Assembly: GCA_965261795.1 (NCBI GenBank)
Contig: OZ253476.1
Span: 62,001-126,000, forward strand
From: CBDCFV01 sp965261795
GTDB taxonomy: Bacteria; Chloroflexota; Dehalococcoidia; Lucifugimonadales; UBA3495
DNA: 64,000 bases
Direction: 5' to 3'
Positions 16,246 through 24,824 of the stretch are shown here, piece after piece. The stretch's first letter is position 1. Each line of letters begins with the position of its first letter. A program made the position numbers and the translations under genes. The notes beneath the pieces are model-generated. The model did no database searches, was not told where the DNA came from, and worked only from the letters and a program-made list of their open reading frames with translations.

Positions 16246-17544
16246 TTGGCGGCGATAGACACCATAAGCCGGTTCGTGCCCGTGTCCATGCGATACGGGC
16301 ATTTCCGCTTTTATTGGTTGGCGCTCCTGGCCGGCGTCACCGGGCATCAGATGTTGCTACAGTTTACGCTTGGCTGGCTGATGTTCGACCTTACCGGCCA
16401 AGCTCAGCACTTGGCTTACCTTGGCGTTGCTATTTCCGTGCCTGCCCTGATGCTAAACCTTTTGGGTGGAGTGCTGGCGGACCGCTGGGAGCCCAAGTTA
16501 CTGGTTGCAACGGCCCAGACCGTCTCCGCTACCGTTGTTGGGTTAGTGGGGATGCTGGTGCTGACCGAAGCGGTGGAGGTGTGGCACATCCTGGCGGCGG
16601 CGTTCATCATCGGAGCTATCCAAGCCTTCGACCAACCCAGCCGTGCCAGTATCGCTCCACGCTTGGTGCGCCGCGAGCATATCGTAAACGCAGTGGCCTT
16701 GGACTCCATCGTTTGGAACGTGGTCCGGGTGTTGGCCCCGGCGTTAGCCGGCATGATCATCGCCCGCTGGAACATTTACTCGTCAATATTCATCACTGCC
16801 GCCTCGTTCTACTTGTTGGCCGCGGTGATGTCGTTTTTGAACGTGCGGCCTCGCCCTCCGGCCACCGGCCAATTCGGCCGCCAAATAGTGGACAGCCTCG
16901 CTTTTGTACGCCGTAACCCCATCTTTCTCAACATCATGCTGCTCACCTGCTGCAACAGCATGTTCGGCATGGCCTACATTTACCTGATGCCGGTGTTTGC
17001 GAAAGAAGTGCTTTACGTCGGACCGGAGAGGATCGGCTGGCTGCTGGGCGCGTCCGGGGTGGGGTCCATTATTGGGACCTGGTTTATCGGCAACCTGCGG
17101 CATGGCTCACCCAAGGGACACCTGATCATCATAGGGGCGACGGTGTTCGGCCTGGGCCAAATCCTTTTCAGCATCGCAGCTTGGCAGGGTCAGTATGAAC
17201 TGTCGATGCTGATGCTGTTCGTGGTTGGAGTAGCCAACTCCCTGTACTTGGTGGGAGGACTCAGCACCATCCAGCAGCTTGTTCCGGAGCAACTCCGCGG
17301 GCGGGTCATGGGACTGTACGGCGTCACATGGAGTTTGTCTCCCATGGGCATGGTCCAAGGCGGCACCGTCGCACAGCATATCGGCGCGCCATGGGCCGTG
17401 GCGATCGGCGGAACGGTGATAATCGCAATGGCCGCGTTGACCTTCCTGATATGCCCTGAAATACGTTCTCTCAGGGCGGGAGTGATCCAGAGGTTGGAGG
17501 GCTCGGCGCCTCGGGCTGCGGTGGCCGAGGGAGACGACGACTAG
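16246..17544 (+). CDS. MFS transporter (MFS_3/EntS-type)
   Basis: 432 residues with about 11-12 membrane segments. The first loop VLADRWEPK follows helix 2 and corresponds to the MFS motif A. FDQPSRASIAPRLV after helix 4 is diagnostic of the EntS/MFS_3 exporter branch, as is IQQLVPEQLRGRVMGLYG in the second half. The frame starts at a TTG at 16246; an in-frame ATG at 16288 (MRYGHFRFYW) is an alternative, as the AGGGAGGGAGG upstream is rather far from the TTG. It is probably a drug or metabolite exporter in the inner membrane; the substrate is unknown. Confidence 0.88.
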   Translation: MAAIDTISRFVPVSMRYGHFRFYWLALLAGVTGHQMLLQFTLGWLMFDLTGQAQHLAYLGVAISVPALMLNLLGGVLADRWEPKLLVATAQTVSATVVGLVGMLVLTEAVEVWHILAAAFIIGAIQAFDQPSRASIAPRLVRREHIVNAVALDSIVWNVVRVLAPALAGMIIARWNIYSSIFITAASFYLLAAVMSFLNVRPRPPATGQFGRQIVDSLAFVRRNPIFLNIMLLTCCNSMFGMAYIYLMPVFAKEVLYVGPERIGWLLGASGVGSIIGTWFIGNLRHGSPKGHLIIIGATVFGLGQILFSIAAWQGQYELSMLMLFVVGVANSLYLVGGLSTIQQLVPEQLRGRVMGLYGVTWSLSPMGMVQGGTVAQHIGAPWAVAIGGTVIIAMAALTFLICPEIRSLRAGVIQRLEGSAPRAAVAEGDDD

Positions 17545-17589
17545 GGTGAACGCAGTTCAGGGGAAAACTCTGCGGCGGCCTCGGCGTTA

Positions 17590-17627
17590 AATGGGCCGGG
17601 CGAGTCCCACAGCTCGCCCGGCCCATT
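17590..17627. terminator. Strong 15-bp hairpin between converging genes
   Basis: AATGGGCCGGGCGAG and its perfect inverse surround an 8-base loop, between the ends of the MFS gene (plus) and aconitase gene (minus). There is no clean T run on either side, so it may act by blocking or with Rho, serving both genes. Confidence 0.65.
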
Positions 17628-17650
17628 GAGCATCAAAGGAGCAACCACTC

Positions 17651-19924
17651 CTACCGGTGGAACAAGTTCAGCGCCGATCCAACCCTGAACCATTCTATTT
17701 GCGGTTGGCCGAAGGAGTGATTCAGACTCAAGGTCTCGGAGGCACCATCTGAGTGCTGGATGGTGCAGGCAACCGGCTTGTCCGGCGCCAGGTCGGCCAG
17801 CCCCGTAAGATTGATGCGGTCATCCTCGCGGATGCGGTCGTAGTCGCCGGGGTTGCTGAAGGTCAACGCCAACAGGCCCTGCTTCTTCAGGTTGGTTTCG
17901 TGGATGCGGGCAAAGCTGCGGGCGATAACAGCGGCGCCTCCCAACAAGCGCGGGCACAGCGCGGCGTGCTCCCGGCTGCTACCCTCGCCATAGTTGTCGT
18001 CACCGATGATCAGCCACTTGACGCCCTTGGCCTTGTAATTGCGGGCTATGGCAGCAATGGACTTCTCCGTTTCCCCGGACAGTACATCCAGACCTTTGCC
18101 GCTGCTCCCGGTGTAGGCGTTGGTAGCGCCCATGAGCAGGTTCTCACTGAACCTGTCCAAGTGGCCGCGCAGGCTCAGCCAGACGCCGGCGGGGGAGATG
18201 TGATCAGTAGTGCACTTGCCCTGCACCTTCATCAGCACCGGCATATCGGTGAAGTCGTTGCCCTCCCAAGCGGGCCACGGATTCATCACTTGAAGGCGCT
18301 GGCTATTGGGGTCAACCACGATCTCGATGTCGCTGCCGTCGTCCGGAGGCGCGATGTAAGAGGCGTGACCTGGGTCGAACCCGGTTTCCGGGACTTCCGG
18401 CGCCAGCTTCGGTGGGTCTAACTTGACCGCGTTGCCTTGGGCATCCGTCAGGGTATCCGTCAGCGGGTTGAAGGAAAGCCGACCAGCCAGAGCGAAAGCG
18501 GTGGTAATCTCCGGGCTGGCGATGAAGTTCATCGTCGTCGGCTGGCCGTCGTTCCGCGCCGGGAAGTTACGATTGTATGAAGTTACGATGGAGTTGGGGT
18601 GGTCGGAAGCTTCGCGGGACCGCCGCCATTGCCCGATGCACGGACCGCAGGCGTTGGCCAACACCGTAGCGCCGGCCTCCCGCAGGGTCTCAAGCTGCCC
18701 GTCCCGCTCGATAGTGGCTCGGACTTGCTCGGAACCCGGGGTGACCATGAACGGCACCGAGACGCTAATGCCACGGGCGCTGGCCTGCTGCGCCACGTCG
18801 GCGGAGCGGCTCATATCTTCGTAGGAGGAGTTGGTGCAGCTTCCTATCAACGCGGCGGAAATCTCGTCAACGAATCCGTTGGACTGGTCTGCAACCTCCT
18901 GGGCGAAGACGGAAATGGGGCGGGCCCGGTCGGGAGAGTGGGGCCCGACTATATGGGGCTCCAGCTTGGAAAGGTCAATCTCGACAATGCGGTCGAAGAA
19001 CTGCTCCGGGTTGGCTTCCACCTCCGGGTCAGCAGACAACATGTCCTTATGCTCATCGGCCAGCTTGGCCAAAGCCCCTCTCGCGGTGGCATCCAAGTAG
19101 CGGGCCATTCGCTCGTCGTAGGGGAATACAGATGTAGTCGCACCCAACTCGGCGCCCATATTAGTGATTGTCGCTTTGCCGGTGCAGCTTATAGAACGGG
19201 TGCCGGGGCCAAAGTATTCAATAATGGAATTAGTGCCGCCGGAGACGCTGAGGGCACCCGCAAGGAAGAGAATAACGTCCTTGGGGGCGGTCCAACCGTT
19301 CATCTCGCCGGTAAGGTGCACTCCGATACGGTTGGGATAGAGCACCTCCCACGGCAGCCCGGCCATCGCTTCCACTGCGTCCGCGCCGCCGACCCCGACG
19401 GAGCAGGAACCCAGCCCGCCGCCGTTGGGAGTATGCGAGTCGGTGCCGATGATCACCGCACCGGGGAAAGCGTACTGCTCCAGGTTGACTTGATGGATGA
19501 TGCCTGCACCGGGGCCCCAGAACCCCACGCCATACTTGGCGCTGGCGGAGCGGAGGAAGTCGTAAACCTCGTTGTTCTCGGCCAAGGACTCCCGCAGGTC
19601 CGACGCGCCCTCCACCCTGGCTTGAATCAGGTGGTCGCAGTGGACCGTTGTCGGTATCGCCGTGGTGGCGCGCCGCGTCTGCATGAACTGCAACATGGCC
19701 GTCTGTCCCAGAACGTCCTGGAGGATTACACGGTCCGGACGCACCTGCAAATAGCTCCTGCCGGGGACCAATTCCTGGTTTTCCGGGTCGTCCAAGTGGG
19801 AAAGCAGAAGTTTATCGGCCAAGGTCATGGGCTTGCCGACTCTGCGACGGACGATTTCCAAGTTGCGCTGCATAGTCTCGTATACTTTGGTGACAAATTC
19901 CGGAGTTGAATCACTAGCTACCAT
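17651..19924 (-). CDS. acn: Aconitate hydratase, mitochondrial-type
   Basis: 757 residues from the ATG at 19924; seven extra in-frame codons upstream are not needed. Aconitase interconverts citrate and isocitrate with a [4Fe-4S] cluster. Visible hallmarks are GTDSHTPNGGGLGSCSVGVGG with the catalytic region in the first third, the cluster cysteine in LIGSCTNSSYEDM, and the pair ANACGPCIGQW. The swivel domain follows with GDDNYGEGSSREHAALCPR. The length and the text around these motifs follow the mitochondrial aconitase group, not AcnA (about 890 residues) or AcnB. It is monocistronic and converges on the MFS gene. Confidence 0.95.
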   Translation of the reverse strand: MVASDSTPEFVTKVYETMQRNLEIVRRRVGKPMTLADKLLLSHLDDPENQELVPGRSYLQVRPDRVILQDVLGQTAMLQFMQTRRATTAIPTTVHCDHLIQARVEGASDLRESLAENNEVYDFLRSASAKYGVGFWGPGAGIIHQVNLEQYAFPGAVIIGTDSHTPNGGGLGSCSVGVGGADAVEAMAGLPWEVLYPNRIGVHLTGEMNGWTAPKDVILFLAGALSVSGGTNSIIEYFGPGTRSISCTGKATITNMGAELGATTSVFPYDERMARYLDATARGALAKLADEHKDMLSADPEVEANPEQFFDRIVEIDLSKLEPHIVGPHSPDRARPISVFAQEVADQSNGFVDEISAALIGSCTNSSYEDMSRSADVAQQASARGISVSVPFMVTPGSEQVRATIERDGQLETLREAGATVLANACGPCIGQWRRSREASDHPNSIVTSYNRNFPARNDGQPTTMNFIASPEITTAFALAGRLSFNPLTDTLTDAQGNAVKLDPPKLAPEVPETGFDPGHASYIAPPDDGSDIEIVVDPNSQRLQVMNPWPAWEGNDFTDMPVLMKVQGKCTTDHISPAGVWLSLRGHLDRFSENLLMGATNAYTGSSGKGLDVLSGETEKSIAAIARNYKAKGVKWLIIGDDNYGEGSSREHAALCPRLLGGAAVIARSFARIHETNLKKQGLLALTFSNPGDYDRIREDDRINLTGLADLAPDKPVACTIQHSDGASETLSLNHSFGQPQIEWFRVGSALNLFHR

Positions 19925-20109
19925 GAGGCCACCCCCATTGAACAAGTTGAAGACACGCCGGGGCTTAAGCCTCGACAGGCCGGAGTTTAGCAGTACGATT
20001 AAATTGCGTCAAACGGATGCAAAAGCGCCATGACTCGACTGGCTCCTTCAGCTCCCACAGGGGCGGCTATCTTAAACCGTGGTCCATTTGATTGGGGTGA
20101 TTTCGCTGA

Positions 20110-20445
20110 TTATCCTGCCGCTTGATCGAACAGGGGAGCGGAATAGCGCCGGGCCCAAGGGAGGAGGACACGGAACAGGCGTTGGGGGTCGGGTTCGGTG
20201 TTGCTGCGGCGGCAGCCGTCCAGGAAATTATTGGCCGACGCGAAGGATGGGAGTCGGAGACCGGCCCGGCCAAGCCCTTGTATCAAGCGTTGGGGGTCGG
20301 GCGGGAGTTCATGGTTGGACGTGGCTACGAACCAGCGGTGGCAATAGTCGTCGGCCATCCGGCGCACCCGGACGATGGCCAGTGCGGGGGCCATTTTCCG
20401 GCGGAGGGCGTTGACGCGGGCTCGCAGGGATCTCAATTCATTCAT
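20110..20445 (-). CDS. Conserved-looking hypothetical protein
   Basis: 111 residues from the ATG at 20445, which has GAGGTG eight bases upstream; the longer open frame to 20523 runs into repeat DNA. The protein is basic and helical, with RARVNALRRKMAPALAIVRV at the N-terminus, RPPDPQRLIQG-like text and a C-terminal PWARRY. I do not recognise a characterised family, but the composition and ribosome-binding site support a real gene. It stands between aconitase and a repeat-rich stretch. Confidence 0.5.
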   Translation of the reverse strand: MNELRSLRARVNALRRKMAPALAIVRVRRMADDYCHRWFVATSNHELPPDPQRLIQGLGRAGLRLPSFASANNFLDGCRRSNTEPDPQRLFRVLLPWARRYSAPLFDQAAG

Positions 20446-20510
20446 TGGTGCGTTCACCTCGCTGAGTTTATTTGAAGAAGCGGCGGGGCTGAAAATTTTA
20501 GATCCCATGA

Positions 20511-20560
20511 CATTGCCTGACATTTGCTGACATTTTGCTTGTCTGAATCAGGATTTTCAG
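20511..20560. repeat. TGACATT repeats followed by a TTGTCTGAATCAGGAT end
   Basis: Three TGACATT(T) units spaced about 11 bp (20511-20535) lead into TTGTCTGAATCAGGAT (20539-20554), the same end sequence as the inverted-repeat element at 8968. A similar TGACATTTACTGACATT run occurs in reverse near 6918-6942. Confidence 0.6.
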
Positions 20561-20656
20561 GATGTCGTCGCATCAGCCTGATGATCCTGTAATCACACCC
20601 TTGCCATGGTTCCGGGTCCGGTAGCGGGTGGTCTGCCCTGCGGCAACGGTACGGTG

Positions 20657-20770
20657 GATTCCCGCCTTCGCGGGAATGACGGTTGGGTCGCGGGAATGAC
20701 GGTTGGGTCGCGGGAATGACGGTTGGGTCGCGGGAATGACGGTTGGGTCGCGGGAATGACGGTTGGGTCA
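20657..20770. repeat. Palindromic repeat with a five-fold 20-bp tandem expansion
   Basis: A GGATTCCCGCCTTCGCGGG hairpin is followed by five copies of CGGGAATGACGGTTGGGTCG starting at 20671. Only the right arm of the palindrome plus its flank has been amplified. The remaining 20446-20945 stretch shows no gene. Confidence 0.85.
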
Positions 20771-20945
20771 GGGAATTAAACCACCTGAATTGCACCGCTA
20801 CCCCAAGTGCGACGGGGAGTTGTGCTGCACAGGTATTATATTAGGGTGTTGCTTTCGGAGTTGGGAAGGGGCATGTGTCAGTCGGCTGAACTGTGATTTA
20901 TGTGTTTTCTTCATGCAGGTCATCGCCGTGCGGTAAGGGCGGGGT

Positions 20946-21665
20946 TCATCCCTGCTCACGGCGGCGTTCCAGTTCGGCCTCCAGTTCCCGGACCCGGGCC
21001 TCTGTTGCCATGCGGGCTGCGTGTTCGGCGTCCGCTCGCTCCCGCTCATCATCGAACCGCACGATGTGGCGTCCCGTAGCGGGATCGTACCAGCCCAGTT
21101 GGCCCTCTTCCCAACGCACGTTCAGGTCCAGCACTGCGCTGTACCCTTGGAAAGTCCTGTCGTCTATCCTCTCTACCGGGATGGGCTGATAGGCCCTGCC
21201 CTCCAGCCGGTCCCCGGCCAGCGGCGCGCCGTGATACTCCCCACCCGATGGGTCGAACCGCCAGTATTCCGGTATGCCCAAGCCCGCATACCCTTCCCGC
21301 TTCACCGTCACATCGCGCCGGCCCGTGCTGCGCGAGCCGATTTCCAGCACAAAGTCCGGCGGTTTCCCCTGTTCCGAGATGACGTAGCCGTTGCGGGCGA
21401 CGCACGCCGCCGGGTCCACATTGAAGGCGATAAGCAGGTCCGGCTCGAAGAGTCCCAAGCGGCTCCCGGTGGGTTCCGGGCTTATGTACACCCCGGCGAT
21501 GATGAGGGTGGTGTCCTCGTTGCCCAAGTGCCTCGTCAGATGCAGGCTGTTGCCCTGGGAATTGAGATAGAGATGGTTGTTCATGTCCTCGGGTTCGGGC
21601 GGGTCCGGGAGACGGACAAAACCGCCCGTGGGAGAACTTGCTGCGCCTGCGGGTCTGGTGGTCAT
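20946..21665 (-). CDS. Uma2-family (DUF820) PD-(D/E)XK protein, copy 1
   Basis: 239 residues; GAGG precedes the ATG. The Uma2 core runs through LFEPDLLIAFNVDP (about 75), PPDFVLEIGSRSTGRRDVTVKREGYAGLGIPEYWRFDP (split core, about 105-145) and a C-terminal Glu/Arg coiled coil (AEHAARMATEARVRELEAELE). The D...E-x pattern is that of a PD-(D/E)XK nuclease, though no activity has been firmly assigned to the family. The gene is the first of two nearly identical tandem copies. It is longer than copy 2 by an 8-residue segment in the coiled coil. Confidence 0.8.
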   Translation of the reverse strand: MTTRPAGAASSPTGGFVRLPDPPEPEDMNNHLYLNSQGNSLHLTRHLGNEDTTLIIAGVYISPEPTGSRLGLFEPDLLIAFNVDPAACVARNGYVISEQGKPPDFVLEIGSRSTGRRDVTVKREGYAGLGIPEYWRFDPSGGEYHGAPLAGDRLEGRAYQPIPVERIDDRTFQGYSAVLDLNVRWEEGQLGWYDPATGRHIVRFDDERERADAEHAARMATEARVRELEAELERRREQG

Positions 21666-21742
21666 GCCGGTCCTCGCGGGTTGGACTGTGAGGCCATTAT
21701 AGGGTTATGGGGCCGTGTGCGGGCCGAACGGTAAGACACGGT

Positions 21743-22441
21743 TCATCCCTGCTCACGGCGGCGTTCCAGTTCGGCCTCCAGTTCCCGGACCCGGGCCTCC
21801 GCAGCTATCCTAGCTTCACGCTCATCATCGAACCGCACGATGTGGCGTCCCGTAGCGGGATCGTACCAGCCCAGTTGGCCATCCTCCCAGCACAGGTTCA
21901 GGTCCAGCACTGCGCTGTATCCCTGGAAAGTCCTGTCGTCCATCCTCTCTACCGGGATGGGCTGATAGGCCTCGCCCTCCAGCCGGTCCCCGGCCAGCGG
22001 CGCGCCGTGATACTCCCCACCCGATGGGTCGAACCGCCAGTATTCCGGTATGCCCAAGCCCGCATACCCTTCCCGCTTCACCGTTACATCGCGCCGGCCC
22101 GTGCTGCGCGAGCCGATTTCCAGCACAAAGTCCGGCGGTTTCCCCTGTTCCGAGATGACGTAGCCGTTGCGGGCGACGCACGCCGCCGGGTCCACATTGA
22201 AGGCGATAAGCAGGTCCGGCTCGAAGAGTCCCAAGCGGCTCCCGGTGGGTTCCGGGCTTATGTACACCCCGGCGATGATGAGGGTGGTGTCCTCGTTGCC
22301 CAGATGCCTTGCCAGATGCAGGCTGTTGCCCTGGGAGTTGAGATAGAGATGGTTGTTCATGTCCTCAGGTTCGGGCGGGTCCGGGAGACGGACAAAACCG
22401 CCCGTGGGGGAACTCGCTGCGCCTGCGGGTCTGGTGGTCAT
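21743..22441 (-). CDS. Uma2-family (DUF820) PD-(D/E)XK protein, copy 2
   Basis: 232 residues from the ATG of MTTRPAGAAS at 22441; the same start context occurs in copy 1, and the 15 codons further upstream are unsupported. It differs from copy 1 at only a handful of residues (for example T/A after SLHL, NVRWEE/NLCWED). The similarity extends beyond the stop and start, so this is a direct duplication of about 750 bp (20942-21701 and 21741-22480). That is recent duplication and not two independent Uma2 genes. Confidence 0.8.
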   Translation of the reverse strand: MTTRPAGAASSPTGGFVRLPDPPEPEDMNNHLYLNSQGNSLHLARHLGNEDTTLIIAGVYISPEPTGSRLGLFEPDLLIAFNVDPAACVARNGYVISEQGKPPDFVLEIGSRSTGRRDVTVKREGYAGLGIPEYWRFDPSGGEYHGAPLAGDRLEGEAYQPIPVERMDDRTFQGYSAVLDLNLCWEDGQLGWYDPATGRHIVRFDDEREARIAAEARVRELEAELERRREQG

Positions 22442-22503
22442 GCCGGTCCTCGCGGGTTGGACTGTCGGGCCATTATACGGCATCAACGGTGTACGACCGT
22501 ACC

Positions 22504-22711
22504 TCAGCAGAACTGCAGACCACCAAGCTGGGTAAACTTCAATTGGTCATGCAAACGGATCGGTACGCACCCGGTCAACTGGTTCCCGCTGAGGTATATC
22601 TGTTCCAGATTGACGAGGTTGTCCAACTCCGCCGGTGTCTCCCCTGTGAAGTTGTTACTGCGTTCGAGCAGAATTCCGCGAAAATCTGACAGACACCGGA
22701 TGGAGCGCGTC
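22504..22711 (-). pseudogene. C-terminal remnant of a leucine-rich-repeat protein
   Basis: Read on the minus strand, the stretch gives NNFTGETPAELDNLVNLEQI followed by YLSGNQLTGCVP and ends LGGLQFC then a stop at 22504-22506. This is the plant-like LRR consensus with the short cysteine-ending cap seen in large surface LRR proteins. No start or upstream repeats remain; the restriction gene abuts it. It is a decayed fragment, left by deletion or by the arrival of the neighbouring cassettes. Confidence 0.65.
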
Positions 22712-23531
22712 AGCCACCTTTCCGCTCAAGGTGGAAGCGAAGCACCGACTTCACGAAATCCGGTAGTTCTTGGTTTTCACGAACCGCCTGTTCGTTAAGT
22801 CTTTCGTACTCTACCGATTCATCGCCGGACCACATTATGTCGAGCCTGCGAATATCTCGCATTGCGACATGCGTATAGCTCTCAGGAAAAGCCCAATAAC
22901 AGGAACGGCAAACATTGGCATCCCTAGTTTGCCAATTGTCGCAGTGTTCACAACTCCAAGATTTCGCTCGATTCGCGGATGGACAAAGTAACATGTAATC
23001 GTCCGGGTTGTCGGAAAGTGAATCGCCACCGGCAATTTCGAAGGGGACTCTATGGTCTATCTGTAGCTCTCCTGCCGGGAAAGGTTCCAAGTATATGTTG
23101 CAACGAGAGCCGGCAATCCCTGTCAGCGCATCTTTCATCCTGGAAGAAAAAGCCGTCCGGCCGGATAGCTGCGCCGAACGTTGTTCTGAGGGGTCGCCAA
23201 ATCGGTACGCGGCAATACGCCTTCCGTCCGAACCGATGACGCGAAATGTTTCCAATGGGATGCCCTGTTCCCGTACACCCCGTGCACCCCGTACACCCCG
23301 TGCACCCCGTGCACCCCGTGCACCCCGTGCACCCCGTGCACCCCGTGCACCCCGTGCACCCCGTGCACCCCGTGCACCCCGTGGAGGATGATTATATCCG
23401 TATAGGTCACGCAACTCTTCGGTAGTAACATGGCCATGCTGAAGTATGTGATCAATGACCGTCCGGGGGCGTCTGGCTGTGACGCTACGGAGCAAATCCA
23501 AAAACTCCGGTGGTAAGTTCTGGTTAGTCAC
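22710..23531 (-). CDS. Type II restriction endonuclease, HNH type, with a (Gly-Ala-Arg)n linker
   Basis: 273 residues from a GTG at 23531 that overlaps the methylase stop by 4 bp (GTGA). The N-terminus (about 1-47) looks like a small winged-helix (TVIDHILQHGHVTTEELRDL). It is followed by about 12 tandem GAR/GVR triplets (about 50-86) encoded by a 9-bp repeat. The catalytic part has LQIDHRVPFEIAGGD and a YMLLCPSANRAKS helix, as in HNH nucleases, with a CEHC...CRSC zinc ribbon. It cuts DNA unless the partner methylase has modified the site; the site is unknown. The repeat changes linker length without breaking the frame, because each unit is three codons. Confidence 0.82.
   Translation of the reverse strand: MTNQNLPPEFLDLLRSVTARRPRTVIDHILQHGHVTTEELRDLYGYNHPPRGARGARGARGARGARGARGARGARGARGVRGARGVREQGIPLETFRVIGSDGRRIAAYRFGDPSEQRSAQLSGRTAFSSRMKDALTGIAGSRCNIYLEPFPAGELQIDHRVPFEIAGGDSLSDNPDDYMLLCPSANRAKSWSCEHCDNWQTRDANVCRSCYWAFPESYTHVAMRDIRRLDIMWSGDESVEYERLNEQAVRENQELPDFVKSVLRFHLERKGG
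23272..23383. repeat. 9-bp tandem repeat inside the restriction gene
   Basis: About twelve copies of CCCCGTGCA (two with TACA), reading GGT GCA CGG (Gly-Ala-Arg) on the coding strand. The sequence is nearly perfect, which suggests recent slippage. Confidence 0.9.
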
Positions 23532-24442
23532 GCCGTGCCGTAGTTCTCCGGTATCAAAATCGCTTGGGTGAACCCATAGGTAGATTCATACAGTCGTTCC
23601 GACAAGGCGGGAGACAGATACAAGGACTCCACGGTTACATGATTGGCCCCTAGAAGAGTTGATTGACTTGACCTTCCAGCATGGATATCTAAGTGAATCA
23701 ATCGCAAATGTTCAGGCAGCGGTCTACCATGCCGCTTTTCGCCAGTCCTTCCATCGTAGCTAACTATGAATGATAGCCGGTGGTCATTCATCCAAACCAA
23801 TACTTCTACAAACTCACTAAAGGAGACGCCTTCGTAGTAACGGTGATCCCTAGTGAAGGAAGTGCCTTGGTATGGTGGGTCCATGTACAGAACATCAATA
23901 GGTGTAGCCGAAGCAACAACATCCCGAAAATCGGATGACGACAAAACAGTTCTGCCTGACAGGACCTGCGACACGGCCCTGATTTGCTGACGCATCTTCA
24001 GAGGATGCATTCCCAGTCGTCGATTGTCCGGGCTTTGATTGAAATTGCCTTCCGAACTGTACCTGACCGATCCTTTTACTATCCGTGCTAACAAATAGAG
24101 TAAGTGATGCGGTTCATGAGTGGAGTTGAACTGATCGCGTATCTGGAAGAAATATTTCTTCTGGTTGGGATGTTGATCATGCCAGAGTCGTTCGTAATCG
24201 TCAGCTAGCTCAGAAGGACGCTCCAATATCCAGGACCACAAGGTCATCAAAGATGGGTTAATGTCGTTGAGCCAGAACCTTTCCGCGAATCCATGAGCCG
24301 CTGCCGCGATGGAAACAGCTGAAGAGCCGCAAAACGGCTCGATCATGGAACCGTCGTTTTTAGGGATGTAAGGCAGAATGTGGCGCGCAATATTTCGCTT
24401 GCTGCCCTGGTATGGAAATGGATGCGGAGTTCGAATCATCAT
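23528..24442 (-). CDS. DNA adenine methyltransferase (D12 class, type II R-M)
   Basis: 304 residues. FPYQGSKRNIARHILPYIP (cofactor-binding start), EPFCGSSAVSIAA (motif I) and MDPPYQGTSF (motif IV, about 187) identify a Dam/DpnM-like N6-adenine methyltransferase. It protects host DNA from the endonuclease encoded immediately downstream with overlapping start. Two ATG codons begin the frame and no clear ribosome-binding site precedes them. No controller (C) protein gene is adjacent. Base use is noticeably more AT-rich than in the heme genes, consistent with transfer. Confidence 0.93.
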   Translation of the reverse strand: MMIRTPHPFPYQGSKRNIARHILPYIPKNDGSMIEPFCGSSAVSIAAAAHGFAERFWLNDINPSLMTLWSWILERPSELADDYERLWHDQHPNQKKYFFQIRDQFNSTHEPHHLLYLLARIVKGSVRYSSEGNFNQSPDNRRLGMHPLKMRQQIRAVSQVLSGRTVLSSSDFRDVVASATPIDVLYMDPPYQGTSFTRDHRYYEGVSFSEFVEVLVWMNDHRLSFIVSYDGRTGEKRHGRPLPEHLRLIHLDIHAGRSSQSTLLGANHVTVESLYLSPALSERLYESTYGFTQAILIPENYGTA

Positions 24443-24802
24443 AGTAGGCAGGATATAGGAACTATAAAGATGGAGCGGAGATAGTCAAGTAGGATGTGTC
24501 ACCGCTCTGCGGGTTTAGCTCATCCTTCGCTTCTCACAACCCGGTGAGTCGTTGCAGTCACGCATAACAGCCTTCATTGCGGAGAAATAAGGCGGTCACG
24601 GCAACTACGCAATTCCCTATAGAGATAACCATGGAGCAATTCATACGGTGATCATACAGCAACGTACTGCTCCGTTCGGTGTAAGGGAACGTTGCCCGAA
24701 TTATATCGCCAAATAATATCGTCGAAGGCCGGTCGTTTTCATTGACGGTGTTGCTTGCCTGTGATAGCCTCTCTACGCGCAAATTTCCGGCTGAAAGTTT
24801 TT
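24443..24802. other. Divergent intergenic region, no gene seen
   Basis: About 360 bp between the methylase start (minus) and the MerR-like gene (plus). It should contain both promoters. I found no convincing coding sequence; the only clear signal is the palindrome at its right edge. Confidence 0.4.
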
Positions 24803-24816
24803 TATAGAATTCTATA
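24803..24816. promoter_or_regulatory. Perfect 14-bp palindrome, probable operator of the MerR-like gene
   Basis: TATAGAATTCTATA is a perfect palindrome nine bases before the ATG of a gene with a MerR-type DNA-binding domain. Its position overlapping the ribosome-binding region fits autoregulation. Confidence 0.5.
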
Positions 24817-24824
24817 GATTTTTG

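Noticed and set aside
23272..23383. Possible CRISPR-like or regulatory repeat
   Set aside because: A 9-bp simple repeat inside an intact restriction gene, in frame on the coding strand.
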